NCBI GenBank assembly: GCA_015978205.1
Contig: JADWMM010000031.1
Span: 1-64,000 of the forward strand
Direction: 5' to 3'
DNA length: 64,000 nucleotides
DNA from: Alkaliphilus sp. NP8
GTDB taxonomy: Bacteria; Bacillota; Clostridia; Peptostreptococcales; Natronincolaceae
The notes under the pieces were generated by a model. It did no database searches. It saw only the letters and a list, made by a program, of their open reading frames with translations, and was not told the DNA's origin. Shown one piece after another: positions 52,679-61,485 of the stretch; positions within the stretch are counted from its first letter, which is position 1; each line of letters starts with the position of its first letter. The position numbers were made by a program, and so were the translations under genes.

Positions 52679-53344
52679 ATGAATATGTATGATTTGATTA
52701 AGTACATCATTTGCGTATTAATGATTAGTCTAGTCCCAATATTCGCTATAACTGATTGGCAACTTCATAAAGGATATAATAGAAAACTTTGGAATAAGTG
52801 TATGTTTATTCTAAAATATTTTGTAGCAATAATACATGAATTAATAATGTGGATGATTATGATATTTAATACCATAATATGTAATAACATAATATATAGT
52901 AAAAAATTTGGAGAGTTCTATTGGTTTAAACGTCAAGAAGTTCATTTAAATCTTAATAAAGCAAATATAGGTTCATTTAGAAAATTAAATAATATAACAA
53001 GAGTGAATGATTTATTAGATAGTATAAAGAAGTGTATAGAGAATGATATAGATGCTTTCAGAAACATTGATATATTAACAATTAGAACTCACAACAGAAT
53101 GTTTGAAAATAATTATATAGATACTATTCGATTTATTACTTATAAAAAAAATAAAAGAGTGAAAGACACTAGACGGTTTCAATATATGTTATTTGAGATA
53201 CCTTATAGATCATTAGAATATATATCAGACCGTAGCTATTTTAATAAATGTCGAAATGTTGAGGAATTTTATTATTATATAGATGTAAAACAAATAAGAG
53301 AGCATGTCTACAGAGGGAAACTTAAGTCAGTACAAAATTTATAA
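52679..53344 (+). CDS. Unrecognised two-helix membrane protein
   Basis: 221 residues. Membrane helices at about 7-27 and 43-72, then a basic cytoplasmic domain rich in Arg, Asn and Tyr (NNYIDTIRFITYKKNKRVKD, then RRFQYMLFEIPYRSLEY). No known family. AAAGGA lies upstream of the ATG. It follows the NERD-helicase by 67 bases in the same direction and may be its partner. Confidence 0.55.
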   Translation: MNMYDLIKYIICVLMISLVPIFAITDWQLHKGYNRKLWNKCMFILKYFVAIIHELIMWMIMIFNTIICNNIIYSKKFGEFYWFKRQEVHLNLNKANIGSFRKLNNITRVNDLLDSIKKCIENDIDAFRNIDILTIRTHNRMFENNYIDTIRFITYKKNKRVKDTRRFQYMLFEIPYRSLEYISDRSYFNKCRNVEEFYYYIDVKQIREHVYRGKLKSVQNL

Positions 53345-53485
53345 AGGATAGAAAAAATTTTATTAGTGTGAGTATAAGGAAATAATTTATTATGAAAGAA
53401 TGGAAGAACTCTAAAGATTTAGAGAAATATTTCTTTTTATAGTTAAAAATATTAATATAGCATGAAACATAAATAAAAAAGGTTA

Positions 53486-53494
53486 TGATATAAT
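53486..53494 (+). promoter_or_regulatory. Extended -10 promoter of toxin mRNA, copy 2
   Basis: TGATATAAT, followed by the same leader ATAATAAACCTATCCTTCCA as copy 1. No clear -35. The leader stem here is CCTTCC / GGGAGG. Confidence 0.75.
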
Positions 53495-53533
53495 AAACCT
53501 ATCCTTCCAGGAGAGAAGGGAGGTGAGTCACAA

Positions 53534-53635
53534 TTGTCTCAACCAACACAAGACAAAGAGTACATAGTAAAACTTATAACAGCAATCGCAACTTTAATTA
53601 CAGCAATAGCAACACTAATATCGGTAATAAAGTAG
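53534..53635 (+). CDS. Type I toxin-like hydrophobic peptide, copy 2
   Basis: 33 residues from TTG at 53534 after GGGAGGTGAG: polar lead MSQPTQDKEYIVK, then a hydrophobic helix LITAIATLITAIATLISVIK. About half identical to copy 1, with a conserved pattern (Q-T-DK, then hydrophobic repeats and a final Lys). Same neighbours: direct repeat over the start, terminator just after the stop. Divergence in the peptide with retained layout argues that it is functional. Confidence 0.75.
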   Translation: MSQPTQDKEYIVKLITAIATLITAIATLISVIK

Positions 53636-53639
53636 AAAA

Positions 53640-53713
53640 AGCAGGTGTTCGCAGCACCTGCTTTTTCTTTTAGTCACAATTGTCCCAACACATATTTAAT
53701 TAATATGTTTCTT
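53640..53713 (-). ncRNA. Antitoxin antisense RNA, copy 2
   Basis: Minus-strand extended -10 TGgTATACT (53728-53720), -35 TTGTGT (53749-53744) at 18 bases, ending at the shared terminator. The repeat AGTCACAATTGTCYCAAC occurs at 53526-53543 (toxin start) and 53672-53689 (antisense 5' part), 17 of 18 identical. The repeat sequence differs completely from that of copy 1, so each RNA should act only on its own toxin. Confidence 0.75.
53641..53661. terminator. Shared bidirectional terminator, toxin-antitoxin copy 2
   Basis: GCAGGTG, 7-base loop, CACCTGC with A5 before and T5 after. Confidence 0.88.
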
Positions 53714-53783
53714 ATTCATAGTATACCATATTTATAACTTTTTACACAATAAAATAGAAACTATTTATAAACTCAATTTAATT

Positions 53784-54107
53784 ATGGAACTTTTTAAGAA
53801 TATAAATATTTTATTTGTTTCAAAACCTACGGTATCTGGAATAATACAATTTTCAATTATGTGGGGAATTATTGGCTATGTATATATAAAGAATAACCTT
53901 ATATATATCAACCCTATTTTAAATATTTTATTCAAATATAATATTTATGAAGCTAAGATGGAATATACAGACGAAGAGAGTAGCATTACTTTTCATGCTA
54001 ACATTTTAAGTAAAAAAGATGAATATATGTTTAGTTCAAATAAAGAAGTATATGTAATTAAAGAAAGCGATAATTTATACATTGAGGGAGGATGGAATGG
54101 TAATTAA
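53784..54107 (+). CDS. Small membrane-associated protein, unrecognised
   Basis: 107 residues. One hydrophobic stretch (IIQFSIMWGIIGYVYI, about 20-36) and a soluble C-terminal part (YTDEESSITFHANILSKKDE). No RBS is visible before the ATG, so expression is uncertain. Its end overlaps the next ORF by 11 bases, which suggests a real pair. It lies just past the antitoxin promoter of copy 2. Confidence 0.45.
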   Translation: MELFKNINILFVSKPTVSGIIQFSIMWGIIGYVYIKNNLIYINPILNILFKYNIYEAKMEYTDEESSITFHANILSKKDEYMFSSNKEVYVIKESDNLYIEGGWNGN

Positions 54108-54324
54108 TAGAAATATTAACGAATATGATCGTCAAAACAAATTACTAAAATACTACATCAACAAAAACATGTCATCATCAAAAATAAAAGAACTGATAGA
54201 AATTTTTATATTTTCACAACTCTACAAATTGTTTGATGAGATGGATATAGAATTTTTTACTGTATGTTACTTCCTTAAATATTTTGACCATAAGTTAGGG
54301 CAGTTTCACAAAGAGTTATTTTAA
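54097..54324 (+). CDS. Small helical protein, unrecognised
   Basis: 75 residues from the ATG at 54097, with GGGAGG five bases upstream. All-helical by pattern (LLKYYINKNMSSSKIKELIE, then FSQLYKLFDEMDIEFF). No family recognised. Coupled to the preceding ORF and followed by a terminator. Confidence 0.5.
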   Translation: MVINRNINEYDRQNKLLKYYINKNMSSSKIKELIEIFIFSQLYKLFDEMDIEFFTVCYFLKYFDHKLGQFHKELF

Positions 54325-54347
54325 GAATTAAACTATATGTTAGACAA

Positions 54348-54413
54348 TAAAGGGTTGATTGAAACTTTTAAACTCCTAACAGAGAATGGTAAAAGTATAA
54401 TCAACTCTTTTTT
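54348..54413 (+). terminator. Terminator of the small gene pair
   Basis: AAAGGGTTGATT pairs with AATCAACTCTTTTT, with an inner ACTTTT / AAAAGT stem, followed by T and A-rich DNA. Confidence 0.65.
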
Positions 54414-54439
54414 ATTTATTATCTATTTCACTTTCCATA

Positions 54440-55400
54440 ACAAATCCTAATTTACATTTAATGTATCGGCAGCAGAGCAGATTTCATTACTAATTCTTGA
54501 TATTATAAAAAATAAACTTGAAAATAATTAATTGATAATTGAGGACTTTGGGATTCATAAAGGTAATATATGGAATAATGATGAAATACAGATTAAGGAT
54601 AGAGCTGTCTTAGATGCTTATTTAATGATTTGACAGATTGAAGATGTAGTTGAAACTGCGTTAACAAATATACCGAATAATATTCAAAACTATAGAGTAA
54701 ATAAATTGGAGGAATTTTGTTACAATCTAACATCTATATTATAGAGAATGCAACGTGATGGGAAGAATGGAATTTGGGCGTTTATACTAGGAAGCACCTA
54801 CAGACCAACATTGGTTGAAGGAGAGTTTAACGGTATTGTGTCAAACCCTTCATGGATGACAATGAGTAAACTTCATGAAAATCCATATAAATCAGGTCTT
54901 GTGACTAGGGCATTAGACTACAATATTAAACCTGGGGGAGGTGCTCATCATCACGTAGAACTTGCAACAATATTTTTGATACAATCTATAGAACACTATC
55001 TTTCTCCAGATTCAAAATTTGCATGTGTTATGCCAGATAGCTTATTAAATAGATACCACCATTAGCATTTAGAAAAGAAGAATATAGAAAAGCAATATAT
55101 CCAATTGACATTAATACTCGAGAAATATGGGAAGTAGATCCTACAACATTCAAGAACAAAGCGATTGTTATATTTGGAGATAATGATAAAGAAGTTTGTA
55201 CGACTCCAGTCATTCCAGGGAAATTAGTTTTCATCGAAACAGATGTAAGTAGTGAGTATAGACTATTAAAACAAGGGAAAAGAAGTGCGTGGTCAAATAA
55301 ACCTGGTGTGGAAGAAGTTACAGAAGTTTTGGATCAAATCCCATTTTTACAGGGGGCAGATATAATGCCCAGAAAAGTTGTTTTTTACCTCACCATGTAA
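54440..55400 (+). pseudogene. Degraded DNA methyltransferase (N6-adenine, type I/IIG-like)
   Basis: Pieces in different frames: IHKGNIWNNDEIQIKDRAVL upstream of a stop, then an open part at 54748-55065 with FNGIVSNPSWMTMSKLHENP, where motif IV NPPW has become NPSW. After a frame change near 55055 it continues LAFRKEEYRKAIYPIDINTR, then NKAIVIFGDNDKE. At least two frameshifts or stops and no start. It resembles the methylase part of type I, IIG or BREX-like enzymes. No partner subunits remain. Confidence 0.75.
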
Positions 55401-55427
55401 TCTCTTTTAATGTTTTGCAACCGACGG

Positions 55428-55700
55428 ATGCATTTTTGTGATCCGTCTTACTTTGAAACGGATGGTTATAGGTATGTATTTAAAGAAAAATACCATATAT
55501 TACATAGAGATCTTCTAAGTGATATAAACGGTAAGTTTCTTCTAACAATCAATGCCTATCCCAAAGTAAGGGAATAGTATAAATCTTTTAATATTATAGA
55601 AACTGAAGTAAATTATTTAGTTGCGAAACAATCAAAAGCAAGAGGAAAGTATAAAGAACTTATCATTACAAATTACACACCCATTTGTGCTACTCTTTAA
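55428..55700 (+). pseudogene. Decayed C-terminal fragment of a Dam-type methylase
   Basis: Reads in one frame as FCDPSYFETDGY, then GKFLLTINAYPKVRE, an internal TAG replacing Trp, and KYKELIITNYTP. It matches the C-terminal third of the intact methylase at 2072-2845 (CDPPYFETDGYD and GKFLLTINDHPKVREWYK). The DPPY motif is DPSY. A truncated paralogue, joined to the end of the decayed methyltransferase above. Confidence 0.85.
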
Positions 55701-56057
55701 AGTGGATATTTATCTATATATTGGTTAGTTACCCTAATTAACTGAGAAAAGTACTGCTATTTGACAGTGTATTTGTTGTATCTAACTAAATTAAAATGCA
55801 GTGCATTATAACTAAAATGAAAATAAATGATGAGTATAATAAAAAAAATTCCTATTATAAATATGCATAGAATGGGTGAATTTAACAATAATTATGAACA
55901 CATTAGAAATAAATATATTTTTCTAACATTCATATTTTTTGAATTTTACAGCAATTACGACATTTTTTTCAATAACTATATTATATAATATTAACTAATA
56001 TTATATAAATATATTATTATAGGTCTTAAATATTAACTATTTAAAGAGGGATACGAT
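55701..56057. other. Intergenic region before the RiPP cluster
   Basis: 357 very AT-rich bases without a gene. It contains a TTGACA at about 55757 with no good -10 and a TATATTATATAATA stretch near 55980 that may be part of the promoter of the cluster. Nothing firm. Confidence 0.35.
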
Positions 56058-57407
56058 ATGTTAGATGGTGTATCAATTAGTAAACTAAATAATCAAATTT
56101 CTATGTTACAGGTAGAGCATGTAGATGTAAGATTAGAAGAGATCCAGACTGAAGCACTAGCCTTCAGAAATAAAACACTAGAAAATATGACATTTTCTTA
56201 TGATGTTGGGGGGGCTGTAAGGGTTTTAAATAATAATAACCAGGCATTCTGTTCTTTTAACAACATGTCTGAAATTGGTAATGTTTTAAAAGTAGCTAAA
56301 GAAATCACCGCAAAATTAGATTCTAGGAATAATATTAATATCCCTAAAAATGTTGATGTATATTGTGAACAAGATAAAAAAAAGAATGCAAAAGACTTTT
56401 TTAAAATAAAAGATGTTCTTGAAAAATATTATAAAGAGCTTATGATGAATCCTGTTGTCAAAAATGGTTTTGTGTTATATGTAAATAGTTATACTAAGAA
56501 AACTTTTATTAATAGTATTGGTTCGAAAATAATACAGAACTTTCAGGATGGTGGAGTACATTTAAATATAACAAATAATAATAATGAAAATTTTGATATT
56601 TCAATTAAAGATCCCAAGATATATTTAAATATTAATAGACTTAAAGAGCAAGGAAGAATTTTACTAGAGCGTGCAAGTCGTAAAGTAGTAGATAGTGTAC
56701 AACCTGACAACTATACTGTGCTATTAGATCCAATAATAGCAGGAGTTTTCATTCATGAAACTTTCGGACATATATGCGAGGCAGACAATCTGTTAGCTAA
56801 TATGCGATTACAGAAGTTTTTCAAAATTAATGATAAAATCCTAGATAATCAGTTAACGATCATTGATGATCCTACTATACCAGGTTTCAGAGGGTCATAT
56901 AGATATGATGATGAAGGTTGTAGAAGTCAAAGAACAGTTATTCTAGATAAAGGTATATTAAGAAACTACCTACATTCATTTAATACATCTCATATATTCA
57001 AACATAAGCCTACAGGAAATGCAAGATCAGTTTACTATACTTATCCTCCAATAGTTAGAATGTCAAATTTTGTGGTTGAATCACAACCTAATCAAGTAGA
57101 GGAAACAATTAAAAATATTAAGAAGGGCATTTACGCCTGTGGCGTTCAAAGTGGGCAAACTCGATTAAACACTTTTTCTTTTCTACCCAAAGATATGTAT
57201 TTAATCGAAGATGGACAAATTACAACTCCAATTAAACCTACCTACATTAGTGGGGATTTTTTTGAAACGATAAAATCGATTACTGTCCACGATGACTTCA
57301 TGTGGAATATGAATGGTGTATGTCATAAGGGGCTTCAGAAATCATTACCAATTGTAATCGGATGCCCAAGTATTAAGTTAGAGAATATCTTTTTAGGGGG
57401 GGAATAA
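56058..57407 (+). CDS. TldD-type metallopeptidase
   Basis: 449 residues of the TldD/PmbA (U62) family. The zinc motif HExxxH is present as FIHETFGHICEADNLL near residues 233-238, and the conserved C-terminal Cys ligand lies in VIGCPSI. In known pathways (microcin B17 and others) the TldD-TldE heterodimer trims unfolded leader peptides. GAGGG precedes the ATG. It opens the RiPP cluster and pairs with the TldE-like gene one base downstream. Its likely role is removal of the precursor leader. Confidence 0.9.
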   Translation: MLDGVSISKLNNQISMLQVEHVDVRLEEIQTEALAFRNKTLENMTFSYDVGGAVRVLNNNNQAFCSFNNMSEIGNVLKVAKEITAKLDSRNNINIPKNVDVYCEQDKKKNAKDFFKIKDVLEKYYKELMMNPVVKNGFVLYVNSYTKKTFINSIGSKIIQNFQDGGVHLNITNNNNENFDISIKDPKIYLNINRLKEQGRILLERASRKVVDSVQPDNYTVLLDPIIAGVFIHETFGHICEADNLLANMRLQKFFKINDKILDNQLTIIDDPTIPGFRGSYRYDDEGCRSQRTVILDKGILRNYLHSFNTSHIFKHKPTGNARSVYYTYPPIVRMSNFVVESQPNQVEETIKNIKKGIYACGVQSGQTRLNTFSFLPKDMYLIEDGQITTPIKPTYISGDFFETIKSITVHDDFMWNMNGVCHKGLQKSLPIVIGCPSIKLENIFLGGE

Positions 57408-57408
57408 T

Positions 57409-58707
57409 GTGGACTTAGAAAAAGTCGTAGAATTAGCTAAAAACGTAAATGGATTAGAGTATTATTACCTTTCTAAGAATAAGCTTTCAATAGAAATCAG
57501 TAATAAGGCTATTAATAATATTACGAATGTACTAAATGAAGGCTATGCCTTTAGATTACTAAATGATAGGAAAATGGGATTTTCCAGTAGCAATGTTATG
57601 GGAGGCCATAATAGTGCATATGTACAAGCATTAAAACTATCCCAAAATGGGATACCTATTAATATGAAATTTGCAAAAAATACAGGTCAAATTAATGATA
57701 GAGAAGGTGCAAATGAGCAGATTTTAAATTTAGATATTAATGGATTACTGATGGTTGGAAATAATGTTTTAAATAGTATTTATAAAAACAAAAATTTGAA
57801 GATTCGTATAGAAAAAGAAATAATAAAGCGAAAAGTAATTAATAGCAATCTAGTAGATTGTAATAGTGAGAAGGCCATTATTAAAATATATCTTACCAAT
57901 ATACAAGAAGGAAATAGAGATGATACATTACATACTAAACACTTTTATGGAAACTCATTAGAAACTCTTAGTAATTTTATTGATAAATTTAATTTACAGA
58001 TGGATATGCCTGTTAAAAAAGAAAGTATAACGGAAGGTATTTATGATGTTATATTTTCACCGAGTGCACTTTTTCCTATAATCTTGTCTTTTGCAGAATA
58101 CTTTAATTCCAAGAAAGTATTATCAAAATCATCGAAATTATTTAACAATAAGATGAACATTAACTTAGATAAAAAATTCAATTTATATGATGATCCATTA
58201 TTAGATATCTCACCTTACAAAGAAAAATTTGACGATGAGGGTATAAAAACAATGAAAAATACACTAATTGAAAATGGTGAAATTAGGAGCTACTATTCTG
58301 ATTTATTAAGTTTAGCTAAGTTTAATTTAAACAACTCAACGGGTAATGGCATACGTAGAAGGGGATATAAGAGTATGCCTACACCAAACTTTATTAATCT
58401 ATCAATTGGATCTGGTGATAAAGGCAAAGATGATTATATTAGGGGAGTTAGACAAGGCATATATATTGATAGATTAATGATAACAGATGACCTACTAATA
58501 AAGAATGGTATCTTAAATGGAAATGTTGATTTAGCGTATAAAATTGAAAATGGCGAACTTACAAGAAAAATAAATAAAATAAGTATTAAAACAGACATAT
58601 TTAATTTTTTTAATGATATAGAGTTTAGTTTAGAAAAGGAATTGTTATTTGGGTGTGTATATATTCCCTATACTTTTAAACCAAAATTTAAAGTTTATTG
58701 TAAGTAA
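57409..58707 (+). CDS. TldE/PmbA-type protease partner
   Basis: 432 residues, same family and architecture as the upstream gene but without the HExxxH motif (the matching region reads SPSALFPIILSFAEYFNS), as in TldE subunits that build the substrate tunnel. A conserved GNGIRRRGYKSMPTPNF segment lies near 305. GTG start with a G7 run as RBS overlapping the end of tldD. It should form the heterodimer with the 56058 product. Confidence 0.88.
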   Translation: MDLEKVVELAKNVNGLEYYYLSKNKLSIEISNKAINNITNVLNEGYAFRLLNDRKMGFSSSNVMGGHNSAYVQALKLSQNGIPINMKFAKNTGQINDREGANEQILNLDINGLLMVGNNVLNSIYKNKNLKIRIEKEIIKRKVINSNLVDCNSEKAIIKIYLTNIQEGNRDDTLHTKHFYGNSLETLSNFIDKFNLQMDMPVKKESITEGIYDVIFSPSALFPIILSFAEYFNSKKVLSKSSKLFNNKMNINLDKKFNLYDDPLLDISPYKEKFDDEGIKTMKNTLIENGEIRSYYSDLLSLAKFNLNNSTGNGIRRRGYKSMPTPNFINLSIGSGDKGKDDYIRGVRQGIYIDRLMITDDLLIKNGILNGNVDLAYKIENGELTRKINKISIKTDIFNFFNDIEFSLEKELLFGCVYIPYTFKPKFKVYCK

Positions 58708-58761
58708 ATTAGTTTTTTGGACGAGTATAGCTATAGATTATTTTACTGGGAGGTGAATAAG

Positions 58762-58842
58762 ATGAGAGAATTTGAAATACCAGAATTAATTTCTTACTCT
58801 GAAGAAGAAGTAACTAATAGTATTAGTGTATCCGCATGTTAA
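58762..58842 (+). CDS. RiPP precursor peptide, copy 1
   Basis: 26 residues with GGGAGGTGAA upstream of the ATG. Probable leader MREFEIPELISYSEEE carries an F-x-I-P-E-L motif like the YxxP-x-L that PqqD-type recognition domains bind in lasso and other leaders. Probable core is the C-terminal VTNSISVSAC, rich in Ser/Thr/Val with a terminal Cys. It sits between the protease pair and the PqqD-like gene. It is too short for standard gene callers. Leader/core border is inferred. Confidence 0.85.
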   Translation: MREFEIPELISYSEEEVTNSISVSAC

Positions 58843-58907
58843 TGCTAAATTTTACTTAAGTGCTATTAAAAAACTATTTATTATAAATATAGTTGGAGGT
58901 GAATCGG

Positions 58908-58988
58908 ATGAGAGAATTTGAAATACCAGAATTAATTTCTTACTCTGAAGAAGAAGTAACTAATAGTATTAGTGTATCTGCATGTTAA
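58908..58988 (+). CDS. RiPP precursor peptide, copy 2
   Basis: Encodes exactly the same 26 residues as copy 1; the coding bases differ only by a silent TCC to TCT change in the Ser before Ala-Cys. Its own RBS GGAGGTGAA is present. The repeat unit is 146 bases, and the spacer between the copies is otherwise different, so selection keeps the peptide. Confidence 0.85.
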   Translation: MREFEIPELISYSEEEVTNSISVSAC

Positions 58989-59084
58989 TTAAAATCTAAT
59001 AATTAAATATAAATAGCTATACTTGTCTAAAATTATATACTTTGTAATATGAATAAAATTAATAAAATCAAGGAGTTGATTTTA

Positions 59085-59342
59085 ATGTTAAAGATGAATC
59101 CTCAGTATCAGATGTTAGATGTAGAAGAAGATAATATATTATTGTGTGATAATAGTGGAAATATACATGCTATGAATGAGTCCGCTAAATTAATTTTTGA
59201 GCTATGTACTAAAGGAAAAACTACTAAAGAAATTAGTGATTGTATTAAATCTAATTTTAGTGCACAAATGAATATTGAAGAAATTGTGGATAATTATATC
59301 AATCAATTAGTAAGTAAAAATATACTTATATCAGAAAAATAA
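59085..59342 (+). CDS. PqqD-like RiPP recognition protein
   Basis: 85 residues from the ATG at 59085 (AAGGAGTTGAT upstream; an earlier open-frame start lacks an RBS). PqqD fold pattern: NILLCDNSGNIHAMNESAKL, then IFELCTKGKTTKEISDCI and a final helix with VDNYINQLVSKNILI. Such stand-alone RRE proteins bind the precursor leader and present it to the tailoring enzymes. Usual PqqD length. Confidence 0.88.
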   Translation: MLKMNPQYQMLDVEEDNILLCDNSGNIHAMNESAKLIFELCTKGKTTKEISDCIKSNFSAQMNIEEIVDNYINQLVSKNILISEK

Positions 59343-59402
59343 TCATTAGAATATAAACTACCTATTATTACTAATATATTACAATAAAAAGGAGTGAGGT
59401 AG

Positions 59403-60341
59403 ATGAATAATATCAATGATTTTTCAATATTAAAATTGAATATCCATGGATATAAGTATGAAATTCATGTTGAAAATAAATATAAGGCAGAATTACTAAA
59501 ATATTACGATGATGAATTTATATATGAAGGTGAAGATGTAGAACTAATATTTAAATTCTATATAGATACTAATGATGAATTTTCAAATGAGTTTAAGAGA
59601 ACTGAAGGTGTTGAGATTAAATGGCAGGATGTTTATTTTATTGATCATGGGAAAGAAGTTCAATACTTAATACCATTCTTAGAATATCCACCAGTATTGA
59701 TTCACCAAATTATTAATGGAACTAGTAGTGATAGACTAGTTAAATTTGGTATTATGCCTCTTCATGCTGCAGCAATTTCTAAGAGAAAAGAAGCTCTAAT
59801 ATTAGTAGGGGAGCAAAAAAGTGGGAAAACAACACTGTCGCTTTCATTAGCACAACATGGGTACAATTATTTTTCTGATGATATAGCTTTACTAAATATT
59901 AATTCAAAGGAAATTGTACCATACTATCGTGGAATTAATCCAAGGGAATCTACTATTAAAATGTTTCCTTTTCTTAAGGAACAATCATTTTCACATCCTT
60001 ACATTGACTATGATGATAGGGATCAAAGATGGAGTGTTGAACTCAAAAAGGCATCTGGAATAAAACTTAGTCAAAAAAGTAGTTTAAAATATATAATTTT
60101 TCCTAAATATAAACCATGCCAATCATTCCAATGTAATAAATTGAGTAAAAGCAAGGCTATAGTTATGCTACTAAATAATATGAAGGTGGTTCCTACTGCA
60201 CTTATGGGGAGTTCTGTTATTAATGTATTAAATAACTTGTTAAATAATACTGAGATATATTCAATTAAATACTCAGATTCAAATAGTGCCATAGAATTTG
60301 TAGACTCTTTGTATGGGAGTGATAAAAGTGAATGCAGTTAA
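59403..60341 (+). CDS. HPr-kinase-like ATP-binding protein of the RiPP cluster
   Basis: 312 residues. P-loop ILVGEQKSGKTTLSLSLAQH near residue 138 followed by GYNYFSDDIALLN, the pattern of HPr kinase/PEPCK-like proteins found in lasso and related RiPP clusters. In paeninodin-type lasso clusters the homologue phosphorylates the precursor's terminal Ser. Here Ser residues near the C-terminus of the precursor are possible targets (inference). AAGGAGTGAGG precedes the ATG. Overlaps the next gene by 14 bases. Confidence 0.85.
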   Translation: MNNINDFSILKLNIHGYKYEIHVENKYKAELLKYYDDEFIYEGEDVELIFKFYIDTNDEFSNEFKRTEGVEIKWQDVYFIDHGKEVQYLIPFLEYPPVLIHQIINGTSSDRLVKFGIMPLHAAAISKRKEALILVGEQKSGKTTLSLSLAQHGYNYFSDDIALLNINSKEIVPYYRGINPRESTIKMFPFLKEQSFSHPYIDYDDRDQRWSVELKKASGIKLSQKSSLKYIIFPKYKPCQSFQCNKLSKSKAIVMLLNNMKVVPTALMGSSVINVLNNLLNNTEIYSIKYSDSNSAIEFVDSLYGSDKSECS

Positions 60342-61485
60342 TAGGCTAATAGCAGATATACTTTGCAACAAAGTTAACAGTGAAAATTTAAGTAAGATTA
60401 ATGAAAAGCAGTGGGATGAAATTATTACAAGGTCAGGTAATTTAGGCGTTGATAATATAATATATTACTACTTAAAAAATTATAACTTAATACCAGAAAA
60501 ATATTTGAAGCATCTAAAAATAAGATTCAAGCAAATACAAATATTAAACTATTTACAAAAAGTAAGCACTATTAAGCTAATTAAAACATTAAAAGATCAT
60601 TTTATAAGAGCAATTCCTTTTAAGGGAATCTATTTGTTAGATAGCTATTACAAAGATTTAGGCATTCGTTCTATGGGAGATGTCGATTTGCTAATAAGTA
60701 AAGAAGACTTGCCGGAGGTAGAAAAGATAGTAGAAGATTTAGGGTTTTCATATAAACCTGAAAATTGTACAAAAGAATGGTTTGATAAAAACTATTATAG
60801 GAGTGGGCTTTATACTAAAGGTCTAGTAGAGTTAGAAATTCATTGGGATATTTTGCCTAATAAAAATCCATTAAATTTTAGAGTACAGGATATATGGGAA
60901 AATTCAACATCAGATAGATTGTTTGAAATAAATGTTGAAACTATGCCTTTAGAAATTCACTTGATATACTTATGTATTCATGTTTCTTATTGCCACTTCT
61001 TTAATCATAATAGTATTAAGCGATTATTAGATATTCATCATATAGTATCAAAATCTACGATAAATTGGAAAGATTTAATAGCTAAATCAATAGAGTACAA
61101 AATGGAAAACTTTGTAGGTATAACTTTAGAATGCTGCAAAAGAATTTTTGAAACCCAGATAGATAACCAAATTATTAAAAATTTGATTTCAGAAAAAACA
61201 CTTAAAATGTATGATCAAATTATTTCTGTAGATCAGCTATTTGAATCCCGAAAAGAAGAAAATCCAGATGTTATAATGATTAATCAAAGACTAATACAAT
61301 TCATTGGAATGAACGAAAAGTTTGAATATATAAATCTGCTCTCTACAGATAAAGCTGCTAGTGGCAAATGGATTTCTGCACTATATAGAGAAAATCCAAA
61401 TTCTGATAAAGTTCTTGAGTATAACTGGAAGTATTTCAAAGAAATAATCCCATTATATTACAAGTTGTGTGAACATGAGTCGTAA
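60328..61485 (+). CDS. Nucleotidyltransferase family (PF14907-type) protein
   Basis: 385 residues from GTG at 60328 (GGGAGTGATAAAA upstream; an ATG 15 bases earlier is the alternative). The fold signature IPFKGIYLLDSYYKDLGIRS followed by MGDVDLLISKEDLPE shows the DxD metal motif of the NTase superfamily. These proteins often accompany HPr-kinase-like and PqqD genes in RiPP clusters, where their substrate is unknown. Overlaps the radical SAM gene by 17 bases, so all are co-expressed. Confidence 0.85.
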   Translation: MNAVNRLIADILCNKVNSENLSKINEKQWDEIITRSGNLGVDNIIYYYLKNYNLIPEKYLKHLKIRFKQIQILNYLQKVSTIKLIKTLKDHFIRAIPFKGIYLLDSYYKDLGIRSMGDVDLLISKEDLPEVEKIVEDLGFSYKPENCTKEWFDKNYYRSGLYTKGLVELEIHWDILPNKNPLNFRVQDIWENSTSDRLFEINVETMPLEIHLIYLCIHVSYCHFFNHNSIKRLLDIHHIVSKSTINWKDLIAKSIEYKMENFVGITLECCKRIFETQIDNQIIKNLISEKTLKMYDQIISVDQLFESRKEENPDVIMINQRLIQFIGMNEKFEYINLLSTDKAASGKWISALYRENPNSDKVLEYNWKYFKEIIPLYYKLCEHES

